A stretch of 64,000 bases of DNA from Burkholderiaceae bacterium (GCA_018402635.1 JAGYIP010000008.1:124001-188000); one strand, 5' to 3'. Shown: positions 9,116-21,055, counted from the first letter of the stretch. The notes: generated by a model from the letters alone, not told the origin. Numbers and translations are program-made.

Positions 9116-9469
9116 CTACTGAACGGCCCTCTCAGAAAAAACCAAAGCTCTTAACTCAAGATAGGTCTGCCTCTTGGTCTCAAAAGCAATTCCAGGAAGC
9201 TTTCGGGTCACACGAAAAAGGTAGGCGCCACCGGCGTTCTTATTCTGACCACTGACTTGACGCAACATTTCATTCAACCAACGCCGAATAAGGTTTCTGT
9301 CAACTGCTCGCTTCACAAGGCGTCTGGGAATGATAAAACCCACAAAAATTAAACCCGGGCCGGTTTCTTTGAAGTGAAGATGCGCCCAAGCGCTCTTACT
9401 AACAGGCCTAGACGCCAGCAGGCCCTTAAACCCTGGGCCCTTCGAGAGCGGTAACAGCAACAGCCCCAA
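9116..9469 (-). CDS. rnpA: ribonuclease P protein component
   Basis: RnpA is the protein subunit of RNase P, which removes 5' leaders from pre-tRNAs together with the RnpB RNA (not in this window). The 117-residue basic protein has the signature KRAVDRNLIRRWLNE, the RNR motif of the family, and an N-terminal segment with HLHFKETGP. The start used is a TTG at 9469, and other TTG codons nearby could serve. It lies 17 bp after rpmH and 4 bp before yidD. Overlap or tight spacing of rpmH and rnpA is typical, with translation of rnpA tied to that of rpmH. Confidence 0.94.
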   Translation of the reverse strand: MGLLLLPLSKGPGFKGLLASRPVSKSAWAHLHFKETGPGLIFVGFIIPRRLVKRAVDRNLIRRWLNEMLRQVSGQNKNAGGAYLFRVTRKLPGIAFETKRQTYLELRALVFSERAVQ

Positions 9470-9486
9470 GAACCTAGCCCAGCACC

Positions 9487-9621
9487 CTAAACGGCTAAAC
9501 GATGCCGTCCTTTGGCCCGACGTGATCGAATAACTGCGCGGCCACCGCGTGTTTTCATACGAACCAAAAACCCGTGGGTACGCTTACGACGGACCACCGA
9601 AGGCTGATACGTGCGCTTCAT
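9487..9621 (-). CDS. rpmH: 50S ribosomal protein L34
   Basis: L34 is a very basic 44-residue protein of the large ribosomal subunit. The translation starts [18 protein letters not shown] and contains [21 protein letters not shown], the textbook L34 pattern. The ATG at 9619-9621 is preceded 8 bases upstream by AGGAG (complement of 9630-9634). It is the first gene of the leftward rpmH-rnpA-yidD-yidC-mnmE operon, back to back with dnaA. This rpmH-dnaA divergence is an origin landmark in many proteobacteria. Confidence 0.97.
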   Translation of the reverse strand: MKRTYQPSVVRRKRTHGFLVRMKTRGGRAVIRSRRAKGRHRLAV

Positions 9622-9656
9622 GGGACACACTCCTATATTGATAAGAAAAGCCCTCT

Positions 9657-9685
9657 ATCCTAGCACTCCGAAGCCTTTCAATCAA
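9657..9685 (-). promoter_or_regulatory. sigma-70 type promoter of the rpmH operon
   Basis: On the minus strand TTGATT (complement of 9680-9685) and TAGGAT (complement of 9657-9662) are separated by exactly 17 bases, and the rpmH start codon lies 35 bases downstream. Each hexamer matches its consensus at four of six positions. This is the best promoter-like pair in the rpmH-dnaA gap. It is a pattern match only. Confidence 0.6.
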
Positions 9686-9715
9686 AAAGAACTCGGGCGT
9701 AAGTGAGCACAAACA

Positions 9716-9724
9716 TGTGGATAA
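9716..9724 (-). other. DnaA box upstream of dnaA
   Basis: TGTGGATAA is the exact reverse complement of the strong DnaA box TTATCCACA. It lies 27 bp before the dnaA start codon. It may contribute to origin function and to autoregulation of dnaA. Confidence 0.8.
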
Positions 9725-9751
9725 CTTTCTCTTACGAGGTACACTTTCGCG

Positions 9752-11206
9752 ATGCCTACGACAACCCTTCCCTTAACAGACAATGCCCACGATCCGACAG
9801 ATCTAAGCCTTGCAGCCAGCCAATACTGGCAGGCGTTCAAAGAAGAATCAAAGGCCACAACCGCGCCGCTTCAGTTTGCGACATGGATCCAGCCACTTAC
9901 ATTTCGTGCCCTCGAGCAGCTCGATGTAAGTAAACACAAACTAATAATTGAGGCGCCCAATCGTTTCAAATTATCCTGGGCAATTGAGAACCTTCTGCCA
10001 GCACTGGAAGACTGGTGGGCAACCAACACCCCAATTACAGCTTCGATCGAAATTAGCATTCCCGTCTCTGAGCAGGCCAATGGAGCTCCACCAAGCCCTC
10101 ATTACCCCTTAGAACCCGAACACACAACCAAGACCCTTGAAGCCCCAATAGCTAAAGAGCTCGCACCAGCCCTTGGTGCACCCGTCGATACCCGGCTCAA
10201 CCCCGCATGGACCTTCGATGCCTTTGTGCCGGGCAAGGCCAACCAATTGGCACGCGCTGCTGCACTGCAGGTTGCAGACAACCCCGGCCGTGGCTATAAC
10301 CCCCTATTCCTTTATGGAGGCGTCGGCCTCGGTAAGAGCCATCTCATTCACTCAATTGGCAATAGCCTTATTCAACGCAACCCAAAGGCTCAAATTCGTT
10401 ACATCCATGCAGAGACCTATGTCTCTGATGTAGTGAAGGCTTATCAACGAAAGTCTTTTGATGATTTCAAGAAATACTACTATTCGCTCGACCTGCTCTT
10501 AGTCGACGATATTCAATTCTTCGCGGGCAAGAGCCGGACACAAGAAGAGTTCTTCTATGCCTTTGAGAAATTCATCGCCGATCAGAAGCAGCTCATTATT
10601 ACCTCCGATACCTACCCCACCGAGCTCAACGGCATCGACATGCGGCTGGTAAGCCGCTTTAGCTCTGGCCTTACCGTGGCCATTGAGCCGCCTGAAATAG
10701 AAATGCGTGTGGCCATTCTTATAAAGAAATCAACCGATGTTGGCTACGCTTTGCAAGAAGAAGAAGCCTTCTTCGTCGCCAAACATCTAAAATCCAATGT
10801 ACGAGAGCTCGAAGGCGCCCTTCGAAAAATCATTGCTTTTTGCGATTTCCATCAAACGAAACCAAACCTTTCTACCGTCAAGGAAGCTCTTAAAGACATT
10901 CTTTTGCTGCAAAAAACATCCGTCTCGGTTGAGGCTATTCAAAAGCATGTTGCTGACTTCTATAAAATTAAATTTGCCGATATGTACAGCAAAAAGCGGC
11001 CTGCCTCCATTGCACTACCACGACAAATTGCCATGTACCTATCAAAAGAACTTACCCAGAAAAGCCTGCCTGAAATCGGTGAGCTTTTTGGCGGACGTGA
11101 TCACACCACCGTACTGCACGCAGTGCGAAAGATCACCGAGCACCGTATTAAAAATGCCGACCTGAACCGTGATCTGCACCAGCTCGAGCAGCAAATAAGG
11201 TCCTAA
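9752..11206 (+). CDS. dnaA: chromosomal replication initiator protein DnaA
   Basis: DnaA binds DnaA boxes as an ATP complex and opens the origin. The 484-residue protein has N-terminal domain I ([10 protein letters not shown] to about residue 90), a variable linker, the AAA+ domain with Walker [10 protein letters not shown] (Lys195) and Walker [10 protein letters not shown] (Asp252-Asp253), and the C-terminal DNA-binding domain ending with the signature [12 protein letters not shown]. The length is within the betaproteobacterial range. A possible weak GAGG ribosome-binding site lies 12 bp before the ATG. DnaA boxes occur just upstream and just downstream. dnaN and gyrB follow in the canonical order. 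Confidence 0.98.
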   Translation: MPTTTLPLTDNAHDPTDLSLAASQYWQAFKEESKATTAPLQFATWIQPLTFRALEQLDVSKHKLIIEAPNRFKLSWAIENLLPALEDWWATNTPITASIEISIPVSEQANGAPPSPHYPLEPEHTTKTLEAPIAKELAPALGAPVDTRLNPAWTFDAFVPGKANQLARAAALQVADNPGRGYNPLFLYGGVGLGKSHLIHSIGNSLIQRNPKAQIRYIHAETYVSDVVKAYQRKSFDDFKKYYYSLDLLLVDDIQFFAGKSRTQEEFFYAFEKFIADQKQLIITSDTYPTELNGIDMRLVSRFSSGLTVAIEPPEIEMRVAILIKKSTDVGYALQEEEAFFVAKHLKSNVRELEGALRKIIAFCDFHQTKPNLSTVKEALKDILLLQKTSVSVEAIQKHVADFYKIKFADMYSKKRPASIALPRQIAMYLSKELTQKSLPEIGELFGGRDHTTVLHAVRKITEHRIKNADLNRDLHQLEQQIRS

Positions 11207-11365
11207 CCCTGTGGATAACTTCTCTCAATTGCAACCCTCACCCCGCGCCACTGCAACTTATCCACAGGCTAAAAGCCTGTTCAGTCTGAAAAAACCTATT
11301 TCAAACAAGCTCTTACACTACATACCCCCAAAATCACCTTTCCTTATTCTTACTAAGGAACTTCT
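11207..11365. other. dnaA-dnaN intergenic region with two inverted DnaA boxes, candidate part of oriC
   Basis: The 159-bp gap holds perfect DnaA boxes in opposite orientation at 11210-11218 (TGTGGATAA) and 11258-11266 (TTATCCACA). The second overlaps a perfect 7-bp inverted repeat, ACAGGCT-AAA-AGCCTGT, at 11264-11280. An A/T-rich stretch follows to the dnaN ribosome-binding site AAGGA (11355-11359). Gene orientation diverges around the rpmH-dnaA junction and the parS sites lie about 5-7 kb away, so an origin here or in the rpmH-dnaA gap is likely. I cannot say which gap contains the unwinding element. Confidence 0.6.
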
Positions 11366-12496
11366 ATGATTCTTTTAAAAGCAAACAGGGACGTCTTACT
11401 GAAACCCATCCAGCAGATTGCTGGCATTGTTGAACGTCGCCATACCCTGCCTATACTTTCAAATATTCTGATACAGAAAAAAGGCTCGCTTATTTCATTT
11501 ATAGCAACAGATATTGAAATACAAATAAGTGCCGCCTTAACCAATGAAACCACCGCCGAAGAAACATCATTAACCGTATCAGCACGAAAGTTTTTAGAGA
11601 TTCTTCGTGCTTTACCCACAAACGATGAATTAACGTTAAGCATTCAAGCCAACAATCGCCTTGTTATTCAACAAGGCCGAAGTAAATTTTCACTTCAAAC
11701 GTTGAGTGCCGACGAATTCCCAACCATCTTGGCTCAGGCTGACACACGAAGGCATCTTAAAATTTCTGAGCGTCAATTAAAGGGTGTTATTAACCTAACC
11801 TCTTTTGCGATGGCCCAACAAGATATTCGATACTACTTAAACGGAATGCTGTTTGTATTTGAGCCAGGCCTGATGCGAAGCGTCACCACAGATGGCCACC
11901 GACTTGCTTATGCACAGTGCGCATTGGCCTCACAGAGCGAGCAACCGGAGCAAAACGAAGAAGTCAACGAAGTTATTATTCCAAGAAAAGCAATTAACGA
12001 GCTGCAGAAAATTTTAGAAGACACCGATAATGAAATTGATGTTTTTGTTGGCGCCAATCAAGTTAACTTTAGCTTTCGAAATATAAACATTATTTCAAAA
12101 CTTATTGAAGGCAAGTTTCCCGATTACCAACGGGTCGTGCCTACAAAACACTCGAAGCATTTTATAATAGACAGAGAACTTTTTGCTGGTGCGCTGCAAC
12201 GGGCAGCCATTCTTACTACCGATAAATTTAAAGGCGTCCGCGTCATTCTTACCACCGATCAGCTTCGTATATCGTCAACGAATGCTGAACAAGAGGAGGC
12301 TCAAGAAGACCTTGCAGTGACATACAGCGGTGACCCACTTGACATCGGCTTTAACGTTCAATACCTCATTGATGTACTTGCAAATATTAAAGTTGCAGAT
12401 ATTAAACTATCACTGGAAGACCAAAATTCTAGTGCGCTTATTTCTGCTGATGCTATAGAAGACTATCGGTACGTTGTTATGCCGATGCGCATTTAA
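11366..12496 (+). CDS. dnaN: DNA polymerase III sliding clamp (beta subunit)
   Basis: DnaN forms the ring-shaped clamp that tethers DNA polymerase III and binds many repair proteins. The 376 residues fit the three-domain clamp fold. Recognisable segments are MILLKANRDVLLKPIQQIAGIVERRHTLP trimmed to its core RRHTLPILSN, FVFEPGLMRSVTTDGHRLA, EGKFPDYQRVVP and the C-terminal YVVMPMRI that closes the hydrophobic partner pocket. A ribosome-binding site AAGGA lies 6 bp before the ATG. The gene is distinctly AT-richer than most of the window and uses many A/T-ending codons. It lies between dnaA and gyrB as expected. Confidence 0.98.
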   Translation: MILLKANRDVLLKPIQQIAGIVERRHTLPILSNILIQKKGSLISFIATDIEIQISAALTNETTAEETSLTVSARKFLEILRALPTNDELTLSIQANNRLVIQQGRSKFSLQTLSADEFPTILAQADTRRHLKISERQLKGVINLTSFAMAQQDIRYYLNGMLFVFEPGLMRSVTTDGHRLAYAQCALASQSEQPEQNEEVNEVIIPRKAINELQKILEDTDNEIDVFVGANQVNFSFRNINIISKLIEGKFPDYQRVVPTKHSKHFIIDRELFAGALQRAAILTTDKFKGVRVILTTDQLRISSTNAEQEEAQEDLAVTYSGDPLDIGFNVQYLIDVLANIKVADIKLSLEDQNSSALISADAIEDYRYVVMPMRI

Positions 12497-12514
12497 ATAA
12501 AAAATAACATTTAA

Positions 12515-14944
<2,430 letters not shown>

Positions 14945-14976
14945 GGCAATTCATCTAAACAAGGCAACCCGTCAAC

Positions 14977-15915
14977 GTGGAGCCAAGGCAAACCCAGATA
15001 CCGTTAACGGTTGCAATCTCTTCTCGAGCGCTCTTTAACTTTGAAGAAGAAAACACGGTTTTTGAAGAGCAGAATGATAAGCACTACATGAGCCTGCAAT
15101 GGGCGCGGCTTAACCAGCCCGCAAAGCCTGGGGTCGCCTTTAACCTCGTGAAGAAACTTCTAAGCTTTAATCAAGAAGGCCAAAGCCTTACCGAGGTTGT
15201 CGTGTTGTCGCGCAACGACCCTGTCTCCGGCCTTCGTATCTACCACTCCATTGCACACCATCAGTTAAAAATTGAACGCGCGGTCTTTACGCGTGGTCGC
15301 TCTCCTTACAAATACCTGCACCCCTTAAAGGCTTCTCTGTTCTTATCTGCCAATACCGATGACGTTGAGCAGGCGCTTCGCCTGGGATGCCCGGCTGCAC
15401 ATGTTTACCCCGTCGCCCTTCCCGAGACCGAGTCGCAACAGGCCAATGAGTTGCGCATTGCCTTTGATGGTGACGCAGTACTTTTCTCTGATGAGGCCGA
15501 GCGCATCTATCAAAAAGAAGGCCTGGTTGCGTTTGTCGACCACGAAAAAAAACATGCAGCAACCCCGTTAAGCCCAGGCCCTTTCAAACCGTTTCTAGAA
15601 GCGCTGGTCAACCTACGTCAGAAAGTAACCCAGACCGACCTCACGATTCGCACAGCATTAGTGACGGCAAGGTCTGCCCCCGCCCACGAAAGAGCCATTC
15701 GAACCCTAAAAAGCTGGAACATTGAAATAGACGAAGCTATGTTTCTTGGTGGTCTGAAAAAGACTGATTTCCTGGCCGCCTTCTCGCCAGACTTTTTCTT
15801 CGATGATCAGACTCGAAACTGCCAAGACGCCTTGTCTGTAAGCCCTACCGGCCATGTGCGCTCAGGCATTACCAATGAGCCTAAGGCCGCAACAAACCAG
15901 CTGGCTGCGAACTAA
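14977..15915 (+). CDS. cytosolic 5'-nucleotidase of the cN-I family
   Basis: The 312-residue protein belongs to the 5'-nucleotidase family related to vertebrate cytosolic nucleotidase I, a HAD-type phosphatase that dephosphorylates nucleoside monophosphates. Diagnostic stretches are LTVAISSRALFNFEEEN near the N-terminus, the repeated-strand motif VVLSRNDPVSGLRIY and the HAD nucleophile motif AFDGDAVLFSDEAE with its two aspartates. FFDDQTRNC near the end is the acidic metal-binding motif. The start is GTG at 14977. It follows gyrB by 32 bp, and its stop overlaps that of topB by 4 bp tail to tail. The physiological substrate cannot be told from sequence. Confidence 0.88.
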   Translation: MEPRQTQIPLTVAISSRALFNFEEENTVFEEQNDKHYMSLQWARLNQPAKPGVAFNLVKKLLSFNQEGQSLTEVVVLSRNDPVSGLRIYHSIAHHQLKIERAVFTRGRSPYKYLHPLKASLFLSANTDDVEQALRLGCPAAHVYPVALPETESQQANELRIAFDGDAVLFSDEAERIYQKEGLVAFVDHEKKHAATPLSPGPFKPFLEALVNLRQKVTQTDLTIRTALVTARSAPAHERAIRTLKSWNIEIDEAMFLGGLKKTDFLAAFSPDFFFDDQTRNCQDALSVSPTGHVRSGITNEPKAATNQLAAN

Positions 15916-18389
15916 CCGGCTTTTGCCTTTTTAGCAGCAAATTCGAACCCCACTTTACCCTCTGGCCCAAGGGTTAAAAAGGCCTTGAATTTTCGCTTGG
16001 TGCGGTTTGAAACAAAGCCTGTGAGCAGGCTTGTCTTTTTCTCAGACAATAACTTTGCCATCTCTGTTCGATCAATCATCTGCTGAAGAATAGACAACCC
16101 GGACTTAAAATCGCAGCTGCGTTCGGGCCCAACGGACTTTTCGCAGACGTAGCCATTGCCATGTTCAAACACATTGGACTGGCATTTGGGGCAAGGCCCG
16201 ATGGCCGACTGTCCCTCAAAGCTAACGGGTTCGGCGTTTTGCTCGTCACTTTTGTTGCCGAAATCAAACTCAAGCTTGAACTCCGGCGTAAGCACAATGG
16301 TTCCTACGAAAGGAAACCCGGTTCGCCCGCGAAACCCCTCAGCAGGCCCGAAACGACGATCTGTGATGAAACTACCGGCCTCATCTGGGCTAAGAATACG
16401 AGCCCCAGGAATCTTGGTAAACGAGAAGTCACAGCTTTGGCAGCTGTAGCGCCGATAATTCTCAACAACCGATCCACCGCACTTTGGGCAGGCCACGCTT
16501 AAGGTGGCGTAGTCCCCAGGGATGGTCTCGCTGTTGTAGTTACGCGCCCTGTCGACAATATGGTGGGTGAGCTCGGAAATCTCCTGCATAAAGCTTGTTG
16601 GGTCTCTCTGTCCAAGTTCAATCTCTTTAAGTTTGAACTCCCAGTCACCCGTGAGCTCAGCCTTTGAAAGACTATCGACCCCAAGGCCCCGAAGCAGCGT
16701 CATAAGCTGAAAGGCCTTGGCCGTTGGCGTTAATTCTCTGGCCTCGCGAACCACATACTGCTTGGCAATCAGCTCCTCAATAATGGCAGCACGTGTAGCG
16801 GGCGTGCCAAGCCCCTTTCCAGACATGGCATCGCGCTTTTCTTCGTCATCCACGAAACGGCCTGCGCCCTCCATGGCGCTCAGAAGGGTGGCTTCGGAAT
16901 AGCGGGGGGGCGGCTTGGTCTGTAGCTCGAGCAGGTCATGGCGGGCAAGCACAATGTTTTGCCCCGCAGGAAGCGGGGGCAGAAAAGGCTGCTCGTCGAT
17001 GGTTTTTCCGTAGACCGCCATCCATCCAGCAGACTTAAGCACCTTGCCTTCGGTCTTAAAAAAGTTGTTACTAATTTCGGAGATACGGGTGGTGTTAAGA
17101 AACTCGGCCGCAGGGAAAAAGACCGCAAGTGATCGACGAACGATAAGATCGAAAATCTTTGCCTCAGGCTCGGTCAGGCTCTTAGGAATCTGGCCTGTTG
17201 GGAAAATGGCGAAGTGATCGGAGATCTTTGCGTTATTGAAAATCTTTTTGTTTGGAACAACACGCTTTTCAGCAATAAGCTCAGAGGCGAACGGTTTGTA
17301 CTCGGGGACTTTTGAGAGCCCTTTAAAACAGCTGATGACCGTCTCAATGTAGTCTTCTGGCAGGGCCTTGGAGTCAGTTCGGGGGTAGGTTACTGCCTTA
17401 TGTTTTTCGTAGAGCGCCTGCGTAAGCCCAAGAGAGGCCTTGGCGGAAAACCCGAAACGGGCATTGGCTTCACGCTGCAGGCTGGTAAGGTCAAAGAGCA
17501 TGGGAGCCGATTGACTGCTTGGCTTTGTCTCTTCAGAAACCTTAGCCGACATGCCTGCAGCAAGGCTTGCCATGATCGCCTCGGCCTGCCTGCGCTCCCA
17601 AAGCCTATCGGCACGGGCATCGGGGTTGTCTTCGGACTTCGAAAAGCTTGGGTCAAACCATTTACCCAGATACTGCTCACTGCCTGTGTCAAAACCTGCT
17701 GTAATTTCAAAGTAGGTCTTGGCTTGAAAGCGTCGAATGAGGTCTTCACGATCAACCAGAATTGACAAGGTAGGCGTCTGAACGCGACCGACGGTTGTAA
17801 GAAAAAACCCACCGTCTTTTGAATTAAAGGCTGTCATGGCCCGGGTGCCATTAATTCCCACAAGCCAATCGGCTTCCGATCGGCAGCGCGCGGCATGGGC
17901 AAGGCTTTGAAGTTCTTTGTCGGTGCGAAGCTGCCTGAAGGCCTCACGAATGGACTCGGCTGTCATCGACTGCAGCCACAGCCTTTGAATGGGGAGCTTT
18001 GACTTCGTGAACTGCATGATCAGCCTAAAAATAAGCTCGCCCTCTCGCCCAGCGTCACAGGCATTAATGACGCCCGTGATGTCCTTTCTTTTAAGCAGGC
18101 GTGCAAGTAGCTTTAACCGTTGCTCAGACTTTGGTAACGGCTTTAAATCGAAGGCTTCCGGAATAACGGGAAGGTGGGCAAAGGACCATTTTCCACGCTT
18201 GACTTCAACACCTTCGGGGGGAACGATTTCTAACAAGTGCCCAACAGCCGACCCTATAACCATTTCAGGGCCTTCGAAATAGTCCGATTCCTTTTCAAAC
18301 CCGCCAAGTGCCTTGGCGATGTCACTGGCCACCGAGGGCTTTTCAGCGATAACCAAAAGCTTGCCAGCAGCAGGAGATTTTGAGGTCAT
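15912..18389 (-). CDS. topB: DNA topoisomerase III
   Basis: TopB is a type IA topoisomerase that decatenates and relaxes DNA with single-strand regions. The 825-residue protein starts with a TOPRIM domain (LLVIAEKPSVA, then ACDAGREGELIF). The catalytic tyrosine is Tyr335 in TYPRTDS. The C-terminus has a four-cysteine zinc-ribbon (CPKCGG with CQSC) and a second one (CPKCQS with a later Cys pair), then a topoisomerase C-terminal repeat ending near the stop. It lies 16 bp after dprA on the minus strand, an association seen across Betaproteobacteria. Its stop codon overlaps that of the 5'-nucleotidase by 4 bp. Confidence 0.96.
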   Translation of the reverse strand: MTSKSPAAGKLLVIAEKPSVASDIAKALGGFEKESDYFEGPEMVIGSAVGHLLEIVPPEGVEVKRGKWSFAHLPVIPEAFDLKPLPKSEQRLKLLARLLKRKDITGVINACDAGREGELIFRLIMQFTKSKLPIQRLWLQSMTAESIREAFRQLRTDKELQSLAHAARCRSEADWLVGINGTRAMTAFNSKDGGFFLTTVGRVQTPTLSILVDREDLIRRFQAKTYFEITAGFDTGSEQYLGKWFDPSFSKSEDNPDARADRLWERRQAEAIMASLAAGMSAKVSEETKPSSQSAPMLFDLTSLQREANARFGFSAKASLGLTQALYEKHKAVTYPRTDSKALPEDYIETVISCFKGLSKVPEYKPFASELIAEKRVVPNKKIFNNAKISDHFAIFPTGQIPKSLTEPEAKIFDLIVRRSLAVFFPAAEFLNTTRISEISNNFFKTEGKVLKSAGWMAVYGKTIDEQPFLPPLPAGQNIVLARHDLLELQTKPPPRYSEATLLSAMEGAGRFVDDEEKRDAMSGKGLGTPATRAAIIEELIAKQYVVREARELTPTAKAFQLMTLLRGLGVDSLSKAELTGDWEFKLKEIELGQRDPTSFMQEISELTHHIVDRARNYNSETIPGDYATLSVACPKCGGSVVENYRRYSCQSCDFSFTKIPGARILSPDEAGSFITDRRFGPAEGFRGRTGFPFVGTIVLTPEFKLEFDFGNKSDEQNAEPVSFEGQSAIGPCPKCQSNVFEHGNGYVCEKSVGPERSCDFKSGLSILQQMIDRTEMAKLLSEKKTSLLTGFVSNRTKRKFKAFLTLGPEGKVGFEFAAKKAKAG

Positions 18390-18405
18390 AAGAATTCAGC
18401 TTGCC

Positions 18406-19377
18406 TTAGTGATTTTTAAAACGCACCCAACGCCCATCAGGCAGGCGGTAGGCTTTTCGATCGAGCTCTAACATTAGCAGTCCAGCGATTAAATCATTTT
18501 CCCCGCAATGTTTTGGAAGCCTTAAAAGCAGTTCCGATAAAGACTGAGGCTCATACCCGAGTGCTAAGTTCACCAGATCATAACGAGGATCTTTCATTTC
18601 TGGAAAATCAGCTTGCGAGGCCTTTGGAGCTAATGGCACTTTTTTGTGCTTTTTTGCGATGGGCTGTTTGACTGCGGGTAGAAGCTCTCGGCCTAGATCG
18701 AACAGCAGTTCATGGGGCGACTCAACCAGACCCGCCCCCTGGCGAAGAAGTTGATGGCCTCCATAGGAAAGCTCAGAGTGAATGGATCCAGGCAGGGCAT
18801 AAATGTCCTTTCCAAGCTCAAGTGCAATGCTGGCTGTGGTTAAGGCCCCGCTCTTCGGGCCCGCCTCAATCACCAGTAGAGCATCGCAGAGCCCTGCAAT
18901 GATTCGGTTGCGATGAAGAAACTGATGCGGCCTTGGTGGCGTGTTGGGCTCGTATTCAGAAATGACTATGCCCCCTGAATCAAGCACTTGATTAAGTAAC
19001 AGCTGGTGGCGCGCGGGATAGCAAAAGCAAAACCCATGGGCAACAACAGCAATGGTCGTCCCACGACCGGCAGAAATGGCCCCTCGATGTGCCGCCGCAT
19101 CAATACCAACAGCAAGCCCACTCACAATGACACAGCCGGCCATGGCGAGCTCTTTGGCAAACCAGAAGCTGTCTGCCATGCCCTGACGACTTGCATGACG
19201 ACTTCCAACAATGCCAATAATAGGTCGGCTTAACAGGCCAGCCTCGCCAAGCAGGTAGACGGGCTTTAGTTTTGGCTCGAGGGTTTCAGGAACATACCCA
19301 TAATGGGTGAGGTCAAGCCTTAGCGCCTTGGCTTGTTCGCCCAAGTGCAAGACGCCAGAATTCTTCAGACTGGTCAT
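18406..19377 (-). CDS. dprA: DNA-processing protein DprA
   Basis: DprA (Smf) binds incoming single-stranded DNA during natural transformation and loads RecA. The 323-residue protein shows the Rossmann-like DprA core: GIVGSRHASRQG, a SGLAVGIDAAAHRGA segment, GTTIAVVAHG, SEYEPNTPPRPHQFLHRNRIIAGL and IEAGPKSGALTTA, all in family order. A short C-terminal winged-helix-like region follows (LGYEPQSLSELLLRL). Nothing is missing, so the protein should be functional. topB is immediately downstream. With the ComM-type protein at 41-42.6 kb it hints at transformation ability, though both occur in non-competent species as well. Confidence 0.95.
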   Translation of the reverse strand: MTSLKNSGVLHLGEQAKALRLDLTHYGYVPETLEPKLKPVYLLGEAGLLSRPIIGIVGSRHASRQGMADSFWFAKELAMAGCVIVSGLAVGIDAAAHRGAISAGRGTTIAVVAHGFCFCYPARHQLLLNQVLDSGGIVISEYEPNTPPRPHQFLHRNRIIAGLCDALLVIEAGPKSGALTTASIALELGKDIYALPGSIHSELSYGGHQLLRQGAGLVESPHELLFDLGRELLPAVKQPIAKKHKKVPLAPKASQADFPEMKDPRYDLVNLALGYEPQSLSELLLRLPKHCGENDLIAGLLMLELDRKAYRLPDGRWVRFKNH

Positions 19378-19468
19378 AAAAAGCCCTTCATTAGGAATTG
19401 GGGCCTCCTAGCCTAGGCACCGCCACCGAACTTTCTATCCGACGTATTGAATAGTCTAGAATTTACGC

Positions 19469-19999
19469 ATGGCCCTGCTCAAGATCCTCCATTACCCTGA
19501 TCCAAGGCTTCGCACGGTTGCAAAGCCTGTGGAAGACTTCGACGACGAACTGGCAACCCTGGTTGCCGACATGGCGCAGACCATGTATGACGCGGTTGGC
19601 ATTGGGCTTGCCGCCACACAGGTTAATGTGCACAAGCAGGTCATTGTTATGGACCTCTCCGAGGACCATTCCGATTTAAAGGTTTTCATTAACCCGGCCA
19701 TTGAAAAGGCCTCCGATCAATGGGTGACTCATCAAGAAGGCTGTTTGTCGGTTCCAGGCGTTTTTGATGAGGTGAGCCGGCCCGATCTTATTTATGTTCG
19801 CGCCTACGACCTTCATGGGCAGCCTTTTGAACTCGAGGCCCAGGGCCTATTGGCAGTCTGCCTGCAACACGAAATGGATCATTTAACCGGGAAGGTTTTT
19901 GTAGACTATCTCTCAAGGCTCAAACAGGGTCGAATTAAAACCAGGCTGCAAAAAGCAGAGAAACTGGCCACTGCCGACTCGGTTCCCCCTCTTTATTAG
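19469..19999 (+). CDS. def: peptide deformylase
   Basis: Def removes the formyl group from the N-terminal methionine of nascent proteins using a bound metal. All three motifs are present: [17 protein letters not shown] with ligand Cys92, and HEMDH with His134, Glu135 and His138. The 176-residue length is standard for type 1 enzymes. No convincing Shine-Dalgarno precedes the ATG; instead a TAGAAT box ends 6 bp before it, so the message could be leaderless. It is followed after 23 bp by fmt, whose product adds the group that Def removes. The two are an operon in most bacteria. Confidence 0.97.
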   Translation: MALLKILHYPDPRLRTVAKPVEDFDDELATLVADMAQTMYDAVGIGLAATQVNVHKQVIVMDLSEDHSDLKVFINPAIEKASDQWVTHQEGCLSVPGVFDEVSRPDLIYVRAYDLHGQPFELEAQGLLAVCLQHEMDHLTGKVFVDYLSRLKQGRIKTRLQKAEKLATADSVPPLY

Positions 20000-20022
20000 C
20001 GCCCTATGCAAGGCACAATGCT

Positions 20023-21018
20023 TTGACTAAACTGCGTGTAGGTTTTGCTGGAACGCCCGATTTCGCAGCCACTATTCTTCTGAATCAGGTCAATAACCCT
20101 TGCCTTGAAGACCTGGTCGACTGGCAACTGGTTCTCTCCCAACCCAATCGCAGGGTGGGCCGCGGTCACAACGTGGAGCCATCTCCTGTTAGCCGAGTGG
20201 CACTTGAGCGCGGCATTGACCTTCTTACCCCAGCAAGCCTACGAGGCCTCGATCCCACAAGCCAGTCTGCCCTGGAGGCACTGAAAAAGAAAAACCTCGA
20301 TCTGCTGGTTGTAATTGCCTTTGGCCAGATCTTGCCAGCAGAGGTGTTGGCCCTGCCCAGGTATGGCTGCATTAACCTGCATGCCTCGCTTCTTCCGCGT
20401 TGGCGAGGGGCGGCCCCCATCCAAAGGGCGCTTCAGGCCAATGACGCACAGACCGGCGTCTGCCTGATGCAGATGGATGAAGGGCTTGATACAGGACCCG
20501 TGTGGGACAGTGCATCAACAGCCATTGATGCGCTCGATAATGCGAAGACGTTGCACGACAGGCTGTCCGAACTGGCAACGCAGCTTTTGCAGCGCTTTCT
20601 TGTGCGAAGGCCCTTTGAGACAAGCCAGCCCAGGCCCCAGCCCGCCGAAGGCGTTTGTTATGCAAAAAAAATTAAGGCAGAGGAACGAAATTGCTCGTTT
20701 GAGGCAGCTGCAGACCAGGTCTATGGCCTGATCCGCTGCCTTGATCCCAGCCCAGGTGCCTCGGCCGAGCTTAAAGGTCAGCCCCTTAAGTTTGGCGGGG
20801 CAAAGCTTGTAGAGCGCCATGGACAATGGGGCCGAGCGGGGGAAATTGTGGCCATGGCTGAGCCTCACAAAGGGCTTGTAGTGGCATGCGGCAGCGGCGC
20901 TCTGGAGCTTGGCTGGCTGCAGCGGTCAGGCGGCAGGCGGCTGAAAGCCTATGATTTCCAAAAGGGTTATGGGCTGGGGCCTGGGGAATGTTTTGGCTCT
21001 AAGGGGTCAATCGCCTAG
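20023..21018 (+). CDS. fmt: methionyl-tRNA formyltransferase
   Basis: Fmt transfers a formyl group from 10-formyl-tetrahydrofolate to initiator Met-tRNA. The 331-residue protein starts TTG at 20023 directly before the conserved FAGTPDFAA. The formyl-binding site SLLPRWRGAAPIQRAL is present with the preceding NLHA (catalytic Asn and His), and the third catalytic residue is in MDEGLDTG. A C-terminal tRNA-binding domain follows from about residue 210. The nearby upstream ATG at 20018 is out of frame. def precedes it and htpX follows after a 76-bp gap that contains a weak terminator-like hairpin. Confidence 0.97.
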   Translation: MTKLRVGFAGTPDFAATILLNQVNNPCLEDLVDWQLVLSQPNRRVGRGHNVEPSPVSRVALERGIDLLTPASLRGLDPTSQSALEALKKKNLDLLVVIAFGQILPAEVLALPRYGCINLHASLLPRWRGAAPIQRALQANDAQTGVCLMQMDEGLDTGPVWDSASTAIDALDNAKTLHDRLSELATQLLQRFLVRRPFETSQPRPQPAEGVCYAKKIKAEERNCSFEAAADQVYGLIRCLDPSPGASAELKGQPLKFGGAKLVERHGQWGRAGEIVAMAEPHKGLVVACGSGALELGWLQRSGGRRLKAYDFQKGYGLGPGECFGSKGSIA

Positions 21019-21055
21019 GAACTCGTCCTAGAATGACTCCTCTAAGCAAGCAGAC

